The notes: generated by a model not told the origin, from the sequence alone. DNA of 64,000 bases from JAEUOS01 sp965279115 (GCA_965279115.1 OZ257137.1:4092001-4156000), one strand, 5' to 3'; shown: positions 8,789 to 18,186, numbered from the stretch's first letter. Numbers and translations: made by a program.

Positions 8789-9085
8789 ATGAAAGCACGT
8801 TCCCTTGTCGCCCTGGGCTTTGCCATTTCCGCCTGTGGCGTAGCGCACGCCGGCGAACCGGTGGCTGATGCGGTAGTCCAGCGCGTGGTGGCTGCGATCA
8901 AATCCGACCTTGCCAGCGAGTTCGATTGCGCCGCGGATGACGACAGGCATCGCTTCAGGGAGCCGCCGGCCGCGGTGTCGGTCACCCCGGTGCCATCATC
9001 GGGCCTGGCTGCGGCTGCCAGGCAGGATCGTGTCCGCATGGCCCGCATCGAACGGCAACTGCGCGATACCTCGACAGCGCGCTAG
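8789..9085 (+). CDS. Small exported hypothetical protein
   Basis: A 98-residue protein without a recognised domain. The N-terminus from this ATG is a good Sec signal peptide: MKARS, then a hydrophobic stretch, with likely cleavage after VAHA (about residue 21). The mature part is short and polar, ending in a basic/coiled segment (RMARIERQLRD). An in-frame ATG at 8750, seven bases after GGCAGGAG, would add 13 residues (MLNFIPPLPEPKN) and has the better ribosome-binding site, so the true start is open. The gene stands alone between the palindromic repeat and an MFS gene. Function unknown. Confidence 0.55.
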   Translation: MKARSLVALGFAISACGVAHAGEPVADAVVQRVVAAIKSDLASEFDCAADDDRHRFREPPAAVSVTPVPSSGLAAAARQDRVRMARIERQLRDTSTAR

Positions 9086-9153
9086 CGTGTCTTGCCGCGG
9101 CGCTTGAGCATGCGAACCGGTCCCGAACGGCGCAGCCAATCAGCCTCGCCCCC

Positions 9154-10392
9154 ATGACCAGGACGCTGCTGCGCTCGCTCGCCGGGCGCGACTTCCGCCT
9201 TTACTTCGGCGGTCAGTTCATATCCTTCATCGGCACCTGGGTGCAACAGGTGGCGTTGTCATGGATCGCCTACCGGGTGACCGGGTCGGCGGCCGTGCTG
9301 GGACTGGTCGCTTTCGCGACCCAGGCGCCCACCCTCCTGCTCGGGCCGGCCGGTGGCATCCTGGCTGACCGGTTGTCGAGACGGCGCATCATTGTCTGCA
9401 CCCAGATGGTCGAAATGGGCGTGGCGCTGGCCTTGGCATGGCTTGCGGCCCACGGCTTGCTCGGCAGCGAGACACTGGTGGCGGCGGCACTGGTGCTGGG
9501 GATGGCGATCGCGTTCGAGATGCCGGCCCGACAGGCCCTGATCGCCGATCTTGTATCCGAGCATGGCCATCTGAGCAACGCTATCGCGCTCAATTCAGTA
9601 TCGTTCAATGTCGCCCGGCTGGTCGGCCCGGCGCTTGGCGCGTTCATGCTGGCGGGGCTGGGCGACCTGGCCTGCTTTCTGGCCAATGCGTCGTCATATT
9701 TTGTGGAGATCTGCACCTTGCTGATGCTGCGTCCCCACCGAGCCCGGAAAAACCGGGAGCGCGGCACGCTGGCGCAGGGGCTGGCCTACCTGCGCGGAAG
9801 TAGCGCGCCGCGCTGGCTGTTGCTGACGGTGGCGTTCTCGAGCGTGGCGCTGGCGCCGTTCGTGACCCTTCTGCCGGTGTTCGCCAAGGAGGTGTTCGGG
9901 CGTGGCGTCGATTCGCTGGGCATGCTGATGGCGGCGTTCGGCGTTGGCTCCCTGGCCGCGGCCTTGTCGCTGGCGAACCGCGCCCATGTCACCGGTTTCA
10001 GCCTGAAAGTGGTCGCCGGCTGCCTGTGTGCGGGGGCGGCGGCGGCATTGCTGTCGTGCAACCAGCATTTTTTGGTGGCCCTGGCGCTGATGGTGGTATC
10101 CGGGTGGTCCACGGTGATGATCGTCACCTCCAGCCATATCCTGTTGCAGGCCATGATTCCCGACCATATGCGAGGCCAGTTGATGGCGTTCTTCGGCATG
10201 GCCTACGGCGGCGCCTTGTCGGTGGCGAGCCTGTGTGCCGGCGCGCTCGCATCGATGATCGGCGCCCGGCCGGTATTCCTTGGTTCCGCGATTCTCTATG
10301 TGATCGTCGGCTTGGCGCTCAACCGCGCCCAGCCACGGCTGCGGCAGGACGCGCGCCCCATCCTGGTCGAAAAGGGGCTGGTGCCCAAGTAG
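9154..10392 (+). CDS. MFS transporter, EntS-like (DHA3) family
   Basis: A 412-residue inner-membrane transporter with about twelve helices. The start FRLYFGGQFISFIGTWVQQV and the loop-2 motif GGILADRLSRRR (around 65-77) are typical of the DHA3 drug/siderophore exporter branch that includes EntS. Members export small molecules by proton antiport. The ATG at 9154 gives the family-typical N-terminus. The gene is flanked by an unrelated small exported protein and, convergently, by a peptidase gene whose stop lies 24 bases away. No siderophore genes are nearby, so the substrate is open. Confidence 0.85.
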   Translation: MTRTLLRSLAGRDFRLYFGGQFISFIGTWVQQVALSWIAYRVTGSAAVLGLVAFATQAPTLLLGPAGGILADRLSRRRIIVCTQMVEMGVALALAWLAAHGLLGSETLVAAALVLGMAIAFEMPARQALIADLVSEHGHLSNAIALNSVSFNVARLVGPALGAFMLAGLGDLACFLANASSYFVEICTLLMLRPHRARKNRERGTLAQGLAYLRGSSAPRWLLLTVAFSSVALAPFVTLLPVFAKEVFGRGVDSLGMLMAAFGVGSLAAALSLANRAHVTGFSLKVVAGCLCAGAAAALLSCNQHFLVALALMVVSGWSTVMIVTSSHILLQAMIPDHMRGQLMAFFGMAYGGALSVASLCAGALASMIGARPVFLGSAILYVIVGLALNRAQPRLRQDARPILVEKGLVPK

Positions 10393-10415
10393 GTGTCTTG
10401 CGGGCGATGCCCGGT

Positions 10416-12377
10416 CTAGCCGGAAATTCGCATCCATGCCGCGACCAGCGGATCGGACCATTCGAAGGTCTTGCCTTGCCCGCCCAGGCATGGCGCAAGG
10501 AACTTCTCGGTTTCGCGCAATATCCGGTATTGATGCGCCCACCAGCCGGAACTGTGGCCCATGCCGGCGATGCGCACCAGGCTGACCTGCTTGCCGGCGG
10601 CCTGCAACGCGCCCGCCATGCGCTCGGACTGGTCGATGCGCACGCGCACGTCGCGATCGCCGTGGATCATCAGCACGGGGCGGGCGAACGCGCCCGCCTG
10701 GTGAAGCGGCGAGCGCCGCGTCATCTCGGCGCGGTCCGCCGGCACTGCCGGGTTGCCGACGTAATCGTGCCAGTTGGAGAGATCGATCTTCCAATAAGGC
10801 GGAAAGGCCTCGATCAGGGTGGCCAGGTCGGTGGGGCCGGCGATGGAGATCCCGCAGGCGAAGGTGCGCGGCATGTCCGCCAGGGCGTTGAGGGCCGCAT
10901 AGCCGCCGTAGCTGAAACCCATGATCGCCACCTTGTCACGATCCGCATGCCCCGCGCGCACCGCCCATTCCACGGCATCGATCAGGTCGTCGCGCATGCG
11001 CCGACCGAACTCGCCGACCCCGGCTTTCTGGAATGCCTTGCCGTAGCCGGATGATCCGCGGAAATCCACCTGCAGGACCGCATAGCCGCGGCTGGCCAGA
11101 AACTGCGCGCGTGCCGATTCCTCCGAACGCGACGGGTCTGCCCAGACGTTGCGCTGCCAGGGGCCGCCGTGGACCATGAGGACCATTGGCGCGGCGCCTC
11201 TCGCTTCACGCGGCAGCGTCAGGTAGGCCTTGAGCACCAGGCCATCGCGGGCCGGAAGGCTCACCGCGCGCACCGGCGCGAGCAGGGCTTCGAGTGACTC
11301 CGGTATCGCGCGACCGAGAAACTCGGATGCGCCGGTCTTGCGGTTGACAAGCCAGTTCTGGTTTTGCGTGCTGGTATACAGGTTGACGACCAGGCGCTCG
11401 TCCCGGCGGTCGATGCTGCCGATTTCCAGTCCCCACGGAGTGTTGCCAAAAGGACGGACTAGCGGCTCGAGCGCGTTTCGCAAGGGCAGGTCGGGTATCT
11501 CCACCCGCGGATAGCCGGGAAGTGCGACAAAGGCGAGCGGTTCGCGTGTGGCGCGGCCTATGTAAGCGCGCGCGACATCGGAAACCGGATCTTCGAAGAC
11601 CACCTGTTCCCATCCGTGCCCGATATCCAGGGCCACCAGTGCAACCCGGTCGCGTCCGCGGTTCGACATGGCCCATGCCACGCGTTCAGTGCCGGAGGGG
11701 GCGATGACCTGCACGTGGCCCTCTACACGGGCGGTGATCTCGGGAGCGCGCTCCGCTTGCGGGCGTTGCTTTTCTTTTGCAGGGCGCTGGGCCTCGCGGG
11801 ACGGCTGCCAGCCCTGCATCGCGCCGTCGGCGCGGGTGATCGGCGCGACCGCATTGCCGGGATTGGCAGCCACCAGGGTTTCCGCCCCGGTTTCGAGGTC
11901 GATGCGGTACAGGTCGAAGAGCTTCGGATTGCGCCGGTTGTGCGCCACCAGAATGTTGCGCGGGTCCGATTCGACCATCTGGTGGATCGCGGCGCGCACG
12001 CCGGGGTAGGGCGTGAGATCGACAGGTCCCGCAGTCGAGTCGGTGTCGATGGCGAATACGTGCGGATTCTCGGCGCCGCTGGTGTCGCTCACATAGACCA
12101 GTCGCCGGCTGTCACCGCTCCAGGTGACCGCGCCGGTGACCCGCCACGACCGCACTTCACCGGTGGCGAGGTTGCGCACGAACAGCTTGCGCCGCAGCCA
12201 GGAGGTGCCGCTCCAGGCGAGCTTGTTGCCGTCGGGGGAAAGCAAATGGCCGCCATCAGGCGCGCCTGGCGCGGCGAAACGCCAGGCGGCCAGCGGTGTG
12301 CCGGGTTCGGGGGGGCCGCAGGCGGCAGCCAGGCACGCGGCTGCCAGGATGGCGGCGATGAGTCGGGGTGAATTCAA
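10416..12377 (-). CDS. S9 family (prolyl oligopeptidase-like) peptidase, probable lipoprotein
   Basis: About 653 residues if translation begins at the TTG at 12377. That start yields MNSPRLIAAILAAACLAAAC, a signal peptide with a plausible lipobox before Cys. Longer in-frame starts run into the divergent gene and spoil the signal. The first about 400 residues fit a beta-propeller gate (repeated short beta segments such as DSRRLVYVSDTS). The C-terminal alpha/beta-hydrolase domain has the nucleophile in GFSYGG (Ser489), the acid in HGDRD (Asp576) and the base in GMGHSSG (His608). It cleaves peptides, probably di- or tripeptide units or short oligopeptides, at the cell envelope. It is convergent with the MFS gene and divergent from the TonB-like gene. 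Confidence 0.85.
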   Translation of the reverse strand: MNSPRLIAAILAAACLAAACGPPEPGTPLAAWRFAAPGAPDGGHLLSPDGNKLAWSGTSWLRRKLFVRNLATGEVRSWRVTGAVTWSGDSRRLVYVSDTSGAENPHVFAIDTDSTAGPVDLTPYPGVRAAIHQMVESDPRNILVAHNRRNPKLFDLYRIDLETGAETLVAANPGNAVAPITRADGAMQGWQPSREAQRPAKEKQRPQAERAPEITARVEGHVQVIAPSGTERVAWAMSNRGRDRVALVALDIGHGWEQVVFEDPVSDVARAYIGRATREPLAFVALPGYPRVEIPDLPLRNALEPLVRPFGNTPWGLEIGSIDRRDERLVVNLYTSTQNQNWLVNRKTGASEFLGRAIPESLEALLAPVRAVSLPARDGLVLKAYLTLPREARGAAPMVLMVHGGPWQRNVWADPSRSEESARAQFLASRGYAVLQVDFRGSSGYGKAFQKAGVGEFGRRMRDDLIDAVEWAVRAGHADRDKVAIMGFSYGGYAALNALADMPRTFACGISIAGPTDLATLIEAFPPYWKIDLSNWHDYVGNPAVPADRAEMTRRSPLHQAGAFARPVLMIHGDRDVRVRIDQSERMAGALQAAGKQVSLVRIAGMGHSSGWWAHQYRILRETEKFLAPCLGGQGKTFEWSDPLVAAWMRISG

Positions 12378-12509
12378 GACGGAGGCGCACTTTAGCGCCG
12401 TTTCCACAGCATGACAGGACCGACAGTCTAGCGGGTGGGCAGTGATGGCAGCGATTGCCCGACAATATGGCTTTTGCCATCCGGTCGTGCCGAAAACGGT
12501 GAACCAGCA

Positions 12510-13382
12510 ATGCAACGCGTAGATCGTGGTGACAGCGTCCGCATCCCGTTGCTATGGATCGCCGTGTTGGTCTCCGTGCTGTTCCATGCAGGCCTCCTGG
12601 CATTGCGCTGGCGTGACCAGGACCAGCCGGTGCCGCCTGCGCCCGAAGGGCAGGGCAAGGGCGCTCTCAAGGGGCGCTTGCAGGCGCAGGTGCTGCCCTC
12701 CGCGCCGGCAATGCGTGCACCGCCACCTGCCGCCCCCTCCCAGGCCACGCCAGCAGAAAGGCGTCCGGCACCGAAAGCCCCGCGGCCTCCCGCGGCCAAA
12801 TCAGCGCCTGCCGTACCCGAGGTGATCTTGCGCCCTGCGCCGGAGCCGTCGCGTCCATTGACGCCTCCCCCCACCGCGCCTTCCGCAGGCTCGGCAGCGC
12901 CGTCCCAGGGGGATTTCTCGGCGTTCGTACGCAGCAACCAGGAACGTCGCGAAGGTCCACGGGCGTCCGCCCCGGCCCCGGCCAGCGAGCCCGCCGAGGA
13001 GGACGAGAAGGCGCGCCGCGATCGCGCGGTCATGGCCAACCTGGGTTCCTTGCAGCCGCGCATGGTCGGCGAGACCAACCAGCAGGGCGGCGGAATTTTC
13101 CAGATCAAGGAAATGGGGATCGAACATGCGACGTTCTACTTTTACGGGTGGAACAAGGACATGCGACGCAAGAACACCCAGTCCGTGGAAGTCGCGCGTG
13201 GTTCCAGTCCCAGCATGGCCCTGGCCGTGGTGCGGCGAATGATCGCCATCATCCGCGAGCACGAGAAAGAGGACTTCGTATGGGAGTCGCAGCGCTTGCG
13301 GCGCGACGTGACGCTGTCGGCGCGTGAACGCGACAACGCCCAGCTGGAGGCCTTCCTGATGGACGACTTCTTCCGCCGCTGA
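12510..13382 (+). CDS. Membrane-anchored, proline-rich protein with TonB-like N-terminal architecture
   Basis: A 290-residue protein without an assigned function. A single membrane helix (about 12-33; PLLWIAVLVSVLFHAGLLAL) follows a short cytoplasmic tail. A long Pro/Ala/Lys-rich linker (about 35-165) then spans the periplasm, and a folded C-terminal part of about 115 residues (from about 175) contains IKEMGIEHATFYFYGWN and ends in a charged helix. This layout resembles TonB and TonB-like energy transducers, but the C-terminus does not show a TonB motif I can recognise, and no ExbB/ExbD genes are near. The gene is divergent from the S9 peptidase, sharing a promoter region of about 130 bases. 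Confidence 0.7.
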   Translation: MQRVDRGDSVRIPLLWIAVLVSVLFHAGLLALRWRDQDQPVPPAPEGQGKGALKGRLQAQVLPSAPAMRAPPPAAPSQATPAERRPAPKAPRPPAAKSAPAVPEVILRPAPEPSRPLTPPPTAPSAGSAAPSQGDFSAFVRSNQERREGPRASAPAPASEPAEEDEKARRDRAVMANLGSLQPRMVGETNQQGGGIFQIKEMGIEHATFYFYGWNKDMRRKNTQSVEVARGSSPSMALAVVRRMIAIIREHEKEDFVWESQRLRRDVTLSARERDNAQLEAFLMDDFFRR

Positions 13383-13404
13383 TCGCCTGCGGGCGCGATT
13401 TTCC

Positions 13405-14319
13405 TCATCCACGCATCAGCGTGGATTTGCCCATCAGGCTTTCGATCAGGTCCACCGCCAGTTCCGCCGTGCGATTGCGGATGTCGAACGCCGGGTTGAG
13501 TTCCATGATGTCCAGCGAGGCCAGGCGAGCGCTGTCGGCGATCATTTCCATGCATAGCTGCGCTTCGCGGTAGGTCGGCCCGCCACGCACCGTGGTGCCT
13601 ACGCCGGGCGCGATGTCGGGATCGAGGAAGTCGACATCCAGGCTCACGTGCAGGTGGGTGTCGCCATCCATCATCGCCAGCGCCAGTTGCATGGCGTTGC
13701 GCATGCCCATCTCGTCGATGTAGCGCATGTCGAACACCTCTAGCCCGATCCGCTGCACCAGGCGCTTCTCGCCTTCATCGACGCTGCGCACGCCGATCTG
13801 GCGGATCTGGCCCGGGTCGAGCGCCGGCGTCGCGCCGCCCATTCCGACGAGTTCGGGAGGACCGTAGCCGGCCAGGCAGGCCACCGGCATGCCGTGCAGG
13901 TTGCCGCTCGGGGTGATGGCGCTGGTGTTGCAGTCGGCATGCGCGTCCAGCCACAACACCCGCAATTTGCGGCCGGTTTCGCGACAGTGCCGCGCCACCG
14001 CGCTCACCGAGCCGATGGCCAGGCAGTGGTCGCCGCCCATCAGCAGCGGCATGCGGCCGGCGGCCAGTTCCGCGTGCACCGCGCCATGCACGGCACGGTT
14101 CCACGCCACCACTTCGGCGAGGTGGCGATAGCCGTCGACCGGCGGCTGCCACGGATTGGCAGGGCCGGTGAGGTTGCCGCGGTCGGTCACCGCGTAGCCG
14201 CGCGCCGCGATGGCCTCGCCCAGGCCGGCCACCCGCAGGGCTTCCGGGCCCATGCTGGCGCCGCGGGTGCCGGCGCCGATGTCGGTGGGCGCGCCAATGA
14301 GCGAAACATGCATCGACAT
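13405..14319 (-). CDS. rocF: Arginase
   Basis: A 304-residue ureohydrolase of the arginase branch, converting arginine to ornithine and urea with a binuclear manganese centre. Metal-binding motifs are complete: GGDH (95-98, His98), DAHADCN (125-131), SLDVDFLDP (226-234). PGVGTTVRGG and the late ELNP also fit arginase rather than agmatinase. The start at 14319 follows AAGGA by about nine bases; further upstream in-frame starts lie in a non-homologous leader. The gene is monocistronic, convergent with the TonB-like gene and divergent from the SRAP gene. It gives the cell a route from arginine to ornithine and nitrogen. Confidence 0.92.
   Translation of the reverse strand: MSMHVSLIGAPTDIGAGTRGASMGPEALRVAGLGEAIAARGYAVTDRGNLTGPANPWQPPVDGYRHLAEVVAWNRAVHGAVHAELAAGRMPLLMGGDHCLAIGSVSAVARHCRETGRKLRVLWLDAHADCNTSAITPSGNLHGMPVACLAGYGPPELVGMGGATPALDPGQIRQIGVRSVDEGEKRLVQRIGLEVFDMRYIDEMGMRNAMQLALAMMDGDTHLHVSLDVDFLDPDIAPGVGTTVRGGPTYREAQLCMEMIADSARLASLDIMELNPAFDIRNRTAELAVDLIESLMGKSTLMRG
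13407..13426 (+). terminator. Hairpin between convergent genes
   Basis: A perfect inverted repeat, ATCCACGC, loop ATCA, GCGTGGAT, lies just after the TonB-like gene and covers the last codons and stop of the arginase gene on the other strand. It is followed by TTTGC rather than a long T-run, so it is at best a weak intrinsic terminator for the plus-strand gene. Confidence 0.35.
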
Positions 14320-14414
14320 GGGACGGGTTCCTTGACAGGCCATTTGGCCGTATCCAATGACGCAGGGTATCAGGACGCCGCGCATGGGTGCGCTTGCGTG
14401 GCACACTTCGCCCC

Positions 14415-15143
14415 ATGTGCGGAAGATACGTCGCCCCGGAAGCTGCCGACCTCGAGCGTGAATGGAACCTGCGCCATGCGCCCAATCCGTTCGACCGGGT
14501 CAACTACAACACTTCGCCGACACACCAGGTGCCGGTGGTGCGGCGGGGCGCCGACGGGATGCCGGAACTGGCCGCCATGCGCTGGGGCCTGATCCCTTTC
14601 TGGGCCAAGGGCGTGGCGCCCAAGTACAACACCATCAACGCGACGGTGGAGCGCATGAAGGAGGCGCCCACCTATCGTGGACCTTGGCGCCGCGGCCAGC
14701 GGGTGATCGTGCCGGCGCTGGGCTTCTACGAATGGCAGATCGTCGAAGGGCCAGGCGGCAAGAGCCTCAAGCGGCCTTACTACATCGGCATCGGCGACCA
14801 GCGCATATTCGGCATGGCCGGCCTGTGGGACGCATCCGTCACCGACGACGGCTCTACCGTCCTGTCCTGTACCCTCATCACCCTGCCGGCCAACCGCGTC
14901 ATGTCGGCCATCCACAACGGCCGCGAACGCATGCCGGCCATCCTGCAAAGGTCCGAACACGAGGCTTGGCTCGCCGGCAGCACCGATGAAGCGCTCGCCT
15001 GCCTCAAGCCCTGCGATGACGAGCTGATGATCGCCCGGGTGGTGTCCTCGCGGGTCAACAGCGTGAAGAACAACGATGCGTCGCTTGTCGACGAGTTGCC
15101 GGCGCAGGACCAGGCGCGGGAATGGGACAATCGCGCACCATGA
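14415..15143 (+). CDS. yedK: SRAP domain protein (YedK/HMCES), abasic-site DNA-protein crosslink enzyme
   Basis: A 242-residue SOS response-associated peptidase-fold protein. It begins MCGRYVAPEA, and Cys2 becomes the N-terminal residue that forms a covalent thiazolidine link with abasic sites in single-stranded DNA. Other conserved positions are present: YNTSPT with the active-site Asn (about 36), GFYEW with Glu106, and His167 in AIHNGRERMP. The start at 14415 is required to expose Cys2, so the longer frame from 14388 is wrong. Its stop codon overlaps the ATG of the next gene (ATGA), a coupling with an unrelated hydrolase that need not mean shared function. No LexA box was recognised upstream. 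Confidence 0.9.
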   Translation: MCGRYVAPEAADLEREWNLRHAPNPFDRVNYNTSPTHQVPVVRRGADGMPELAAMRWGLIPFWAKGVAPKYNTINATVERMKEAPTYRGPWRRGQRVIVPALGFYEWQIVEGPGGKSLKRPYYIGIGDQRIFGMAGLWDASVTDDGSTVLSCTLITLPANRVMSAIHNGRERMPAILQRSEHEAWLAGSTDEALACLKPCDDELMIARVVSSRVNSVKNNDASLVDELPAQDQAREWDNRAP

Positions 15144-16039
15144 GCAATCCCGCCTTGCAATTGCCGCCCGGATGCCCGGGCGAGGTCCGGCACCTGGACA
15201 CGCCATCCGGCCGCATCGCGCTGTATCGATCCGGGCCTGCCACAGGCGTGCCCATGCTGCTGGTCCACAGCGTCAACGCCGCGGCGTGCGCCTATGAAGT
15301 GCTGCCGCTCTATGGACATTTTGCCGGGACCCGGCCGGTATATGCGTTCGACCTGCCGGGCTACGGACTTTCGGACCGCAGTGACCGGCCCTACACGATC
15401 CGCCTGATGACCGATGCGGTGCTGGCGATGCGGGCAGAGATCGCGCGAATCCATGGCGGCGGCGCCATCGATGCCACAGCGCTCTCGCTGGGCTGCGAGT
15501 TCCTCGCCCGCGCCGCAGTGGAACAGCCGCCGGCATTTCGCAGCCTCGCCCTCGTGAGCCCGACCGGGTTTTCCGGCAGCAAGCCGCGCGAGGGCGTAAG
15601 CGGCGCCAGTCTGGGCGTCGCGGGACTGTATCGCGTGCTTTCTTCCGACCTGTTGTCGGATGCGATCTTCAACAACCTCACGCGCCCGCGGGTGATCCGC
15701 TATTTCCTCGAGAAAACCTGGGGCGGCAAGAACATCAGCGAAGGCTTGTGGGAATACGACTGCCTCACCACCCGCATGCCGGGCGCCAAGCATGCGCCGC
15801 TGTACTTCGTCTCGGCTTACCTCTTCGGTGCCGACGCGTTCAGCCTGTATCGCGCGCTCGGGATTCCGGTGTGGATGTCGCATGGCGTGCGCGGCGACTT
15901 CACCGACTACCGCCTGAAGCATCATTTCAAGGACAAGCCCAACTGGCGCATCACGCAATATTCGACCGGTGCTTTCCCGCATTTCGAGTTGCCGCAGGAC
16001 TTCACGCGCGACCACGACGCCTTTCTTTCCACCCTTTGA
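15140..16039 (+). CDS. Alpha/beta-fold hydrolase
   Basis: A 299-residue alpha/beta hydrolase without signal peptide. The oxyanion segment is LVHSVNAAAC (HG replaced by HS), then DLPGYGLSDRSDRPY is typical of the fold. The nucleophile elbow reads ALSLGCEF, so Ser sits in A-L-S-L-G instead of the usual G-x-S-x-G. A late histidine in FPHFELPQDF could be the base. The start overlaps the SRAP stop by the ATGA arrangement and the gene ends 13 bases before ketopantoate reductase, so the three may form one transcript. Ester or C-C bond substrate unknown. Confidence 0.8.
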   Translation: MSNPALQLPPGCPGEVRHLDTPSGRIALYRSGPATGVPMLLVHSVNAAACAYEVLPLYGHFAGTRPVYAFDLPGYGLSDRSDRPYTIRLMTDAVLAMRAEIARIHGGGAIDATALSLGCEFLARAAVEQPPAFRSLALVSPTGFSGSKPREGVSGASLGVAGLYRVLSSDLLSDAIFNNLTRPRVIRYFLEKTWGGKNISEGLWEYDCLTTRMPGAKHAPLYFVSAYLFGADAFSLYRALGIPVWMSHGVRGDFTDYRLKHHFKDKPNWRITQYSTGAFPHFELPQDFTRDHDAFLSTL

Positions 16040-16052
16040 TTCACGCCAGACC

Positions 16053-17006
16053 ATGAATTACGAAACATCCGCCTGGCCGCGTGTGGCCGTGATGGGCGCC
16101 GGCGCGGTCGGCTGCTATTACGGCGGCCTGCTGGCGCGTGCCGGTGCCAAAGTGACGCTCATCGGCCGCGCCGCGCACGTCGATGCCGTCAACGCCAACG
16201 GACTGCGTTTCGACGGACTCAAGTTCCAGGAGACGATCCCGCTGGCGGCCAGCACCGGCATCGATCCGGTAGGCGCGGCCGACCTGGTGCTGTTTTGCGT
16301 CAAGTCCACCGATACCTCCGCGGCGGCGCGCGAGATCGCGCCGCTGATCAAGCCCGGCGCGCTGATCCTCGCCCTGCAGAACGGCGTGGACAATCCGGAG
16401 CGCATCGCCGCCGAAGTGGCATGCCCGGTGATTCCGGCGGTGGTGTATGTGGCCTGCAACATGGGCGGGCCTGGCCATCTGCGGCATACCGGGCGTGGCG
16501 ACCTGGTGATCGGCGCGATGCGTGGCGCCCGGATAGCGCCGACGGCGGCGCAGGTCGAGCGCCTCGCCGCCTTGCTGGAAACCGCCGGAGTGCCCTGCAA
16601 GGTGTCGCCCAATGTCGAGGGCGAACTGTGGGGCAAGCTCCTGATCAACTGCACCTACAACGCGATCTCCGCGCTGGGGCGCTCGCGCTACAAGCGCCTC
16701 ACCGCGCTGGAGGACACGCGCACCCTGATGCGGGAGGTGGTGCGGGAGGTGCTGGCGGTGGCCAGGGCGTCCGGGGTCGAAATGCCGGATGGCGACTGGA
16801 TCGACATCGCGCTCAAGCTCTCGGCCTCCATGCCCGAAGCCACCTCGTCAACCGCGCAGGACCTTGCGCGCGGCAAACGTACCGAGATCGACCATCTCAA
16901 CGGCTTCCTGGCGCGGCGCGGCGCGGAACTGGGCATCGCCACACCCGTCAACCGCACCCTGCATGCCCTGGTGAAGCAGGTCGAGGATTCCCTAGAGCAA
17001 GGTTGA
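16053..17006 (+). CDS. 2-dehydropantoate 2-reductase family protein
   Basis: A 317-residue NADPH-dependent reductase of the PanE family, which reduces ketopantoate to pantoate for coenzyme A synthesis. The dinucleotide motif GAGAVGCYYGG is at about 15-25. The catalytic lysine lies in GELWGKLLINCTYNAISA (Lys195), followed by the conserved Asn. The C-terminal domain has the family SSTAQDLARGKRTEIDHLNG segment. Burkholderiales genomes often carry several PanE paralogues in catabolic contexts, so this copy may act on another 2-keto acid, particularly with a Bug binding protein 45 bases downstream. Fold assignment is firm, the pantothenate role is not. Confidence 0.87.
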   Translation: MNYETSAWPRVAVMGAGAVGCYYGGLLARAGAKVTLIGRAAHVDAVNANGLRFDGLKFQETIPLAASTGIDPVGAADLVLFCVKSTDTSAAAREIAPLIKPGALILALQNGVDNPERIAAEVACPVIPAVVYVACNMGGPGHLRHTGRGDLVIGAMRGARIAPTAAQVERLAALLETAGVPCKVSPNVEGELWGKLLINCTYNAISALGRSRYKRLTALEDTRTLMREVVREVLAVARASGVEMPDGDWIDIALKLSASMPEATSSTAQDLARGKRTEIDHLNGFLARRGAELGIATPVNRTLHALVKQVEDSLEQG

Positions 17007-17051
17007 ATAGTGGCCGTACCTGAGACACGAACCAGAATGCGGGAGACCGAC

Positions 17052-18017
17052 ATGACCCTTCGACCAACCCTGCTTGCCGCCTGCCTGTGGGGCGCGGCGG
17101 CATGTGCCCACGCGCAAACCTGGCCGGCCAAACCGCTCCGGCTGGTGGTGGGCTTCGCACCCGCCGGCGCCGCCGACTATGTGGCGCGCTCGCTTTCCGA
17201 GCCGCTGGCGCGCGCGCTGGGCCAATCGATCATCGTGGAGAACCGTGCCGGCGCAGGTTCTTCGATCGCGGCCGAATACGTGGCCAAAGCCGCCCCCGAC
17301 GGCTATACCTTCCTGATTGCCAGCCCGTCCTCGATCTCGGTCAACCCGGCCGTCAATCCCAAGCTGGGTTACAGCGCGAAGGACCTGGCGCCAGTGAGCA
17401 AGGTGTCGTCCTCGCCATTGGTGGTGGCGGTCAATCCCGCCATCGGCATCAACTCGATGGCGGACCTGATCGCCGCCGCGAAGAAGGCGCCGGGCAAGCT
17501 CAACTACGCGACCTCCGGCAATGGCTCGGCACCGCATCTGGCCACCGTGTTGTTCCTGCGGGTGGCACAGGTGGACATGGTCCACGTGCCCTTCAAGGGC
17601 GGCAGCCCGGCAATGCAATCGGTCATCGCCGGCGACACCCAGGTGACCTTCGGCACGCCGCCTTCGGTGCTGCCGCTGGTCGAGGCCCGGCGCCTGCGCG
17701 CGCTGGCGATCACCAGCCGCGAACGCTCGCCCCTGGTGCCCAACGTGCAGGGCATGCGCGAGGCGGGATTGCCGGACTATGAAATGTCGTTCTGGTACGG
17801 CTTCTTCATGCCCGCGGGAACGCCGCAGGCGGCCATCAGGCGTCTGCATGAAGCCACGCAGGGCGTACTACAGCTGCCCGAGGTGCGCCAGGCGCTCGCG
17901 CGCGAAGGTACCGAAACGGTCGGTTCGAAGAGCCCGGAAGAGTTTTCCGCCTTCGTCGCCGAGGACGCCAAGTTCTGGGTCCGGCTGGTCAGGGAATCCA
18001 GACTCACCGTGGATTGA
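17052..18017 (+). CDS. Bug-family (TctC-like) periplasmic solute-binding protein 1
   Basis: A 321-residue extracytoplasmic binding protein of the tripartite tricarboxylate transporter family. The signal peptide is MTLRPTLLAACLWGAAACAHA, with cleavage before QTWPAKP. Family hallmarks follow: PLRLVVGFAPAGAADYVAR, VENRAGAGSSIAAEYVAKA, PDGYTFL and the VPFKGGSPA loop. GGGAGA precedes the ATG at 17052 by about seven bases. No TctA or TctB membrane genes lie in the window, so, as is usual in this family, it may be an orphan receptor serving a distant transporter or a sensing role. Ligands are generally carboxylates or small amides. Confidence 0.9.
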   Translation: MTLRPTLLAACLWGAAACAHAQTWPAKPLRLVVGFAPAGAADYVARSLSEPLARALGQSIIVENRAGAGSSIAAEYVAKAAPDGYTFLIASPSSISVNPAVNPKLGYSAKDLAPVSKVSSSPLVVAVNPAIGINSMADLIAAAKKAPGKLNYATSGNGSAPHLATVLFLRVAQVDMVHVPFKGGSPAMQSVIAGDTQVTFGTPPSVLPLVEARRLRALAITSRERSPLVPNVQGMREAGLPDYEMSFWYGFFMPAGTPQAAIRRLHEATQGVLQLPEVRQALAREGTETVGSKSPEEFSAFVAEDAKFWVRLVRESRLTVD

Positions 18018-18186
18018 GGTCGCCGGGCAGCGCAATTGTTGTATGCGCGCAACGAAAATTAATCCTTTCAAGCCATAGGGTTAGGCAATTTCCCTAAGGT
18101 TCCGGTTAAGATTGTGCCCAAATCGCCGGCATTCCTGCCGGCATGCGCGCGGCCATCGGGTGCCGTCGCAACCGGGAGCCGACCTC

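Noticed and set aside
14415..16039. SOS-linked operon of SRAP protein and hydrolase
   Set aside because: The overlap is only an ATGA junction. No LexA site was recognised and the hydrolase has no known DNA repair link.
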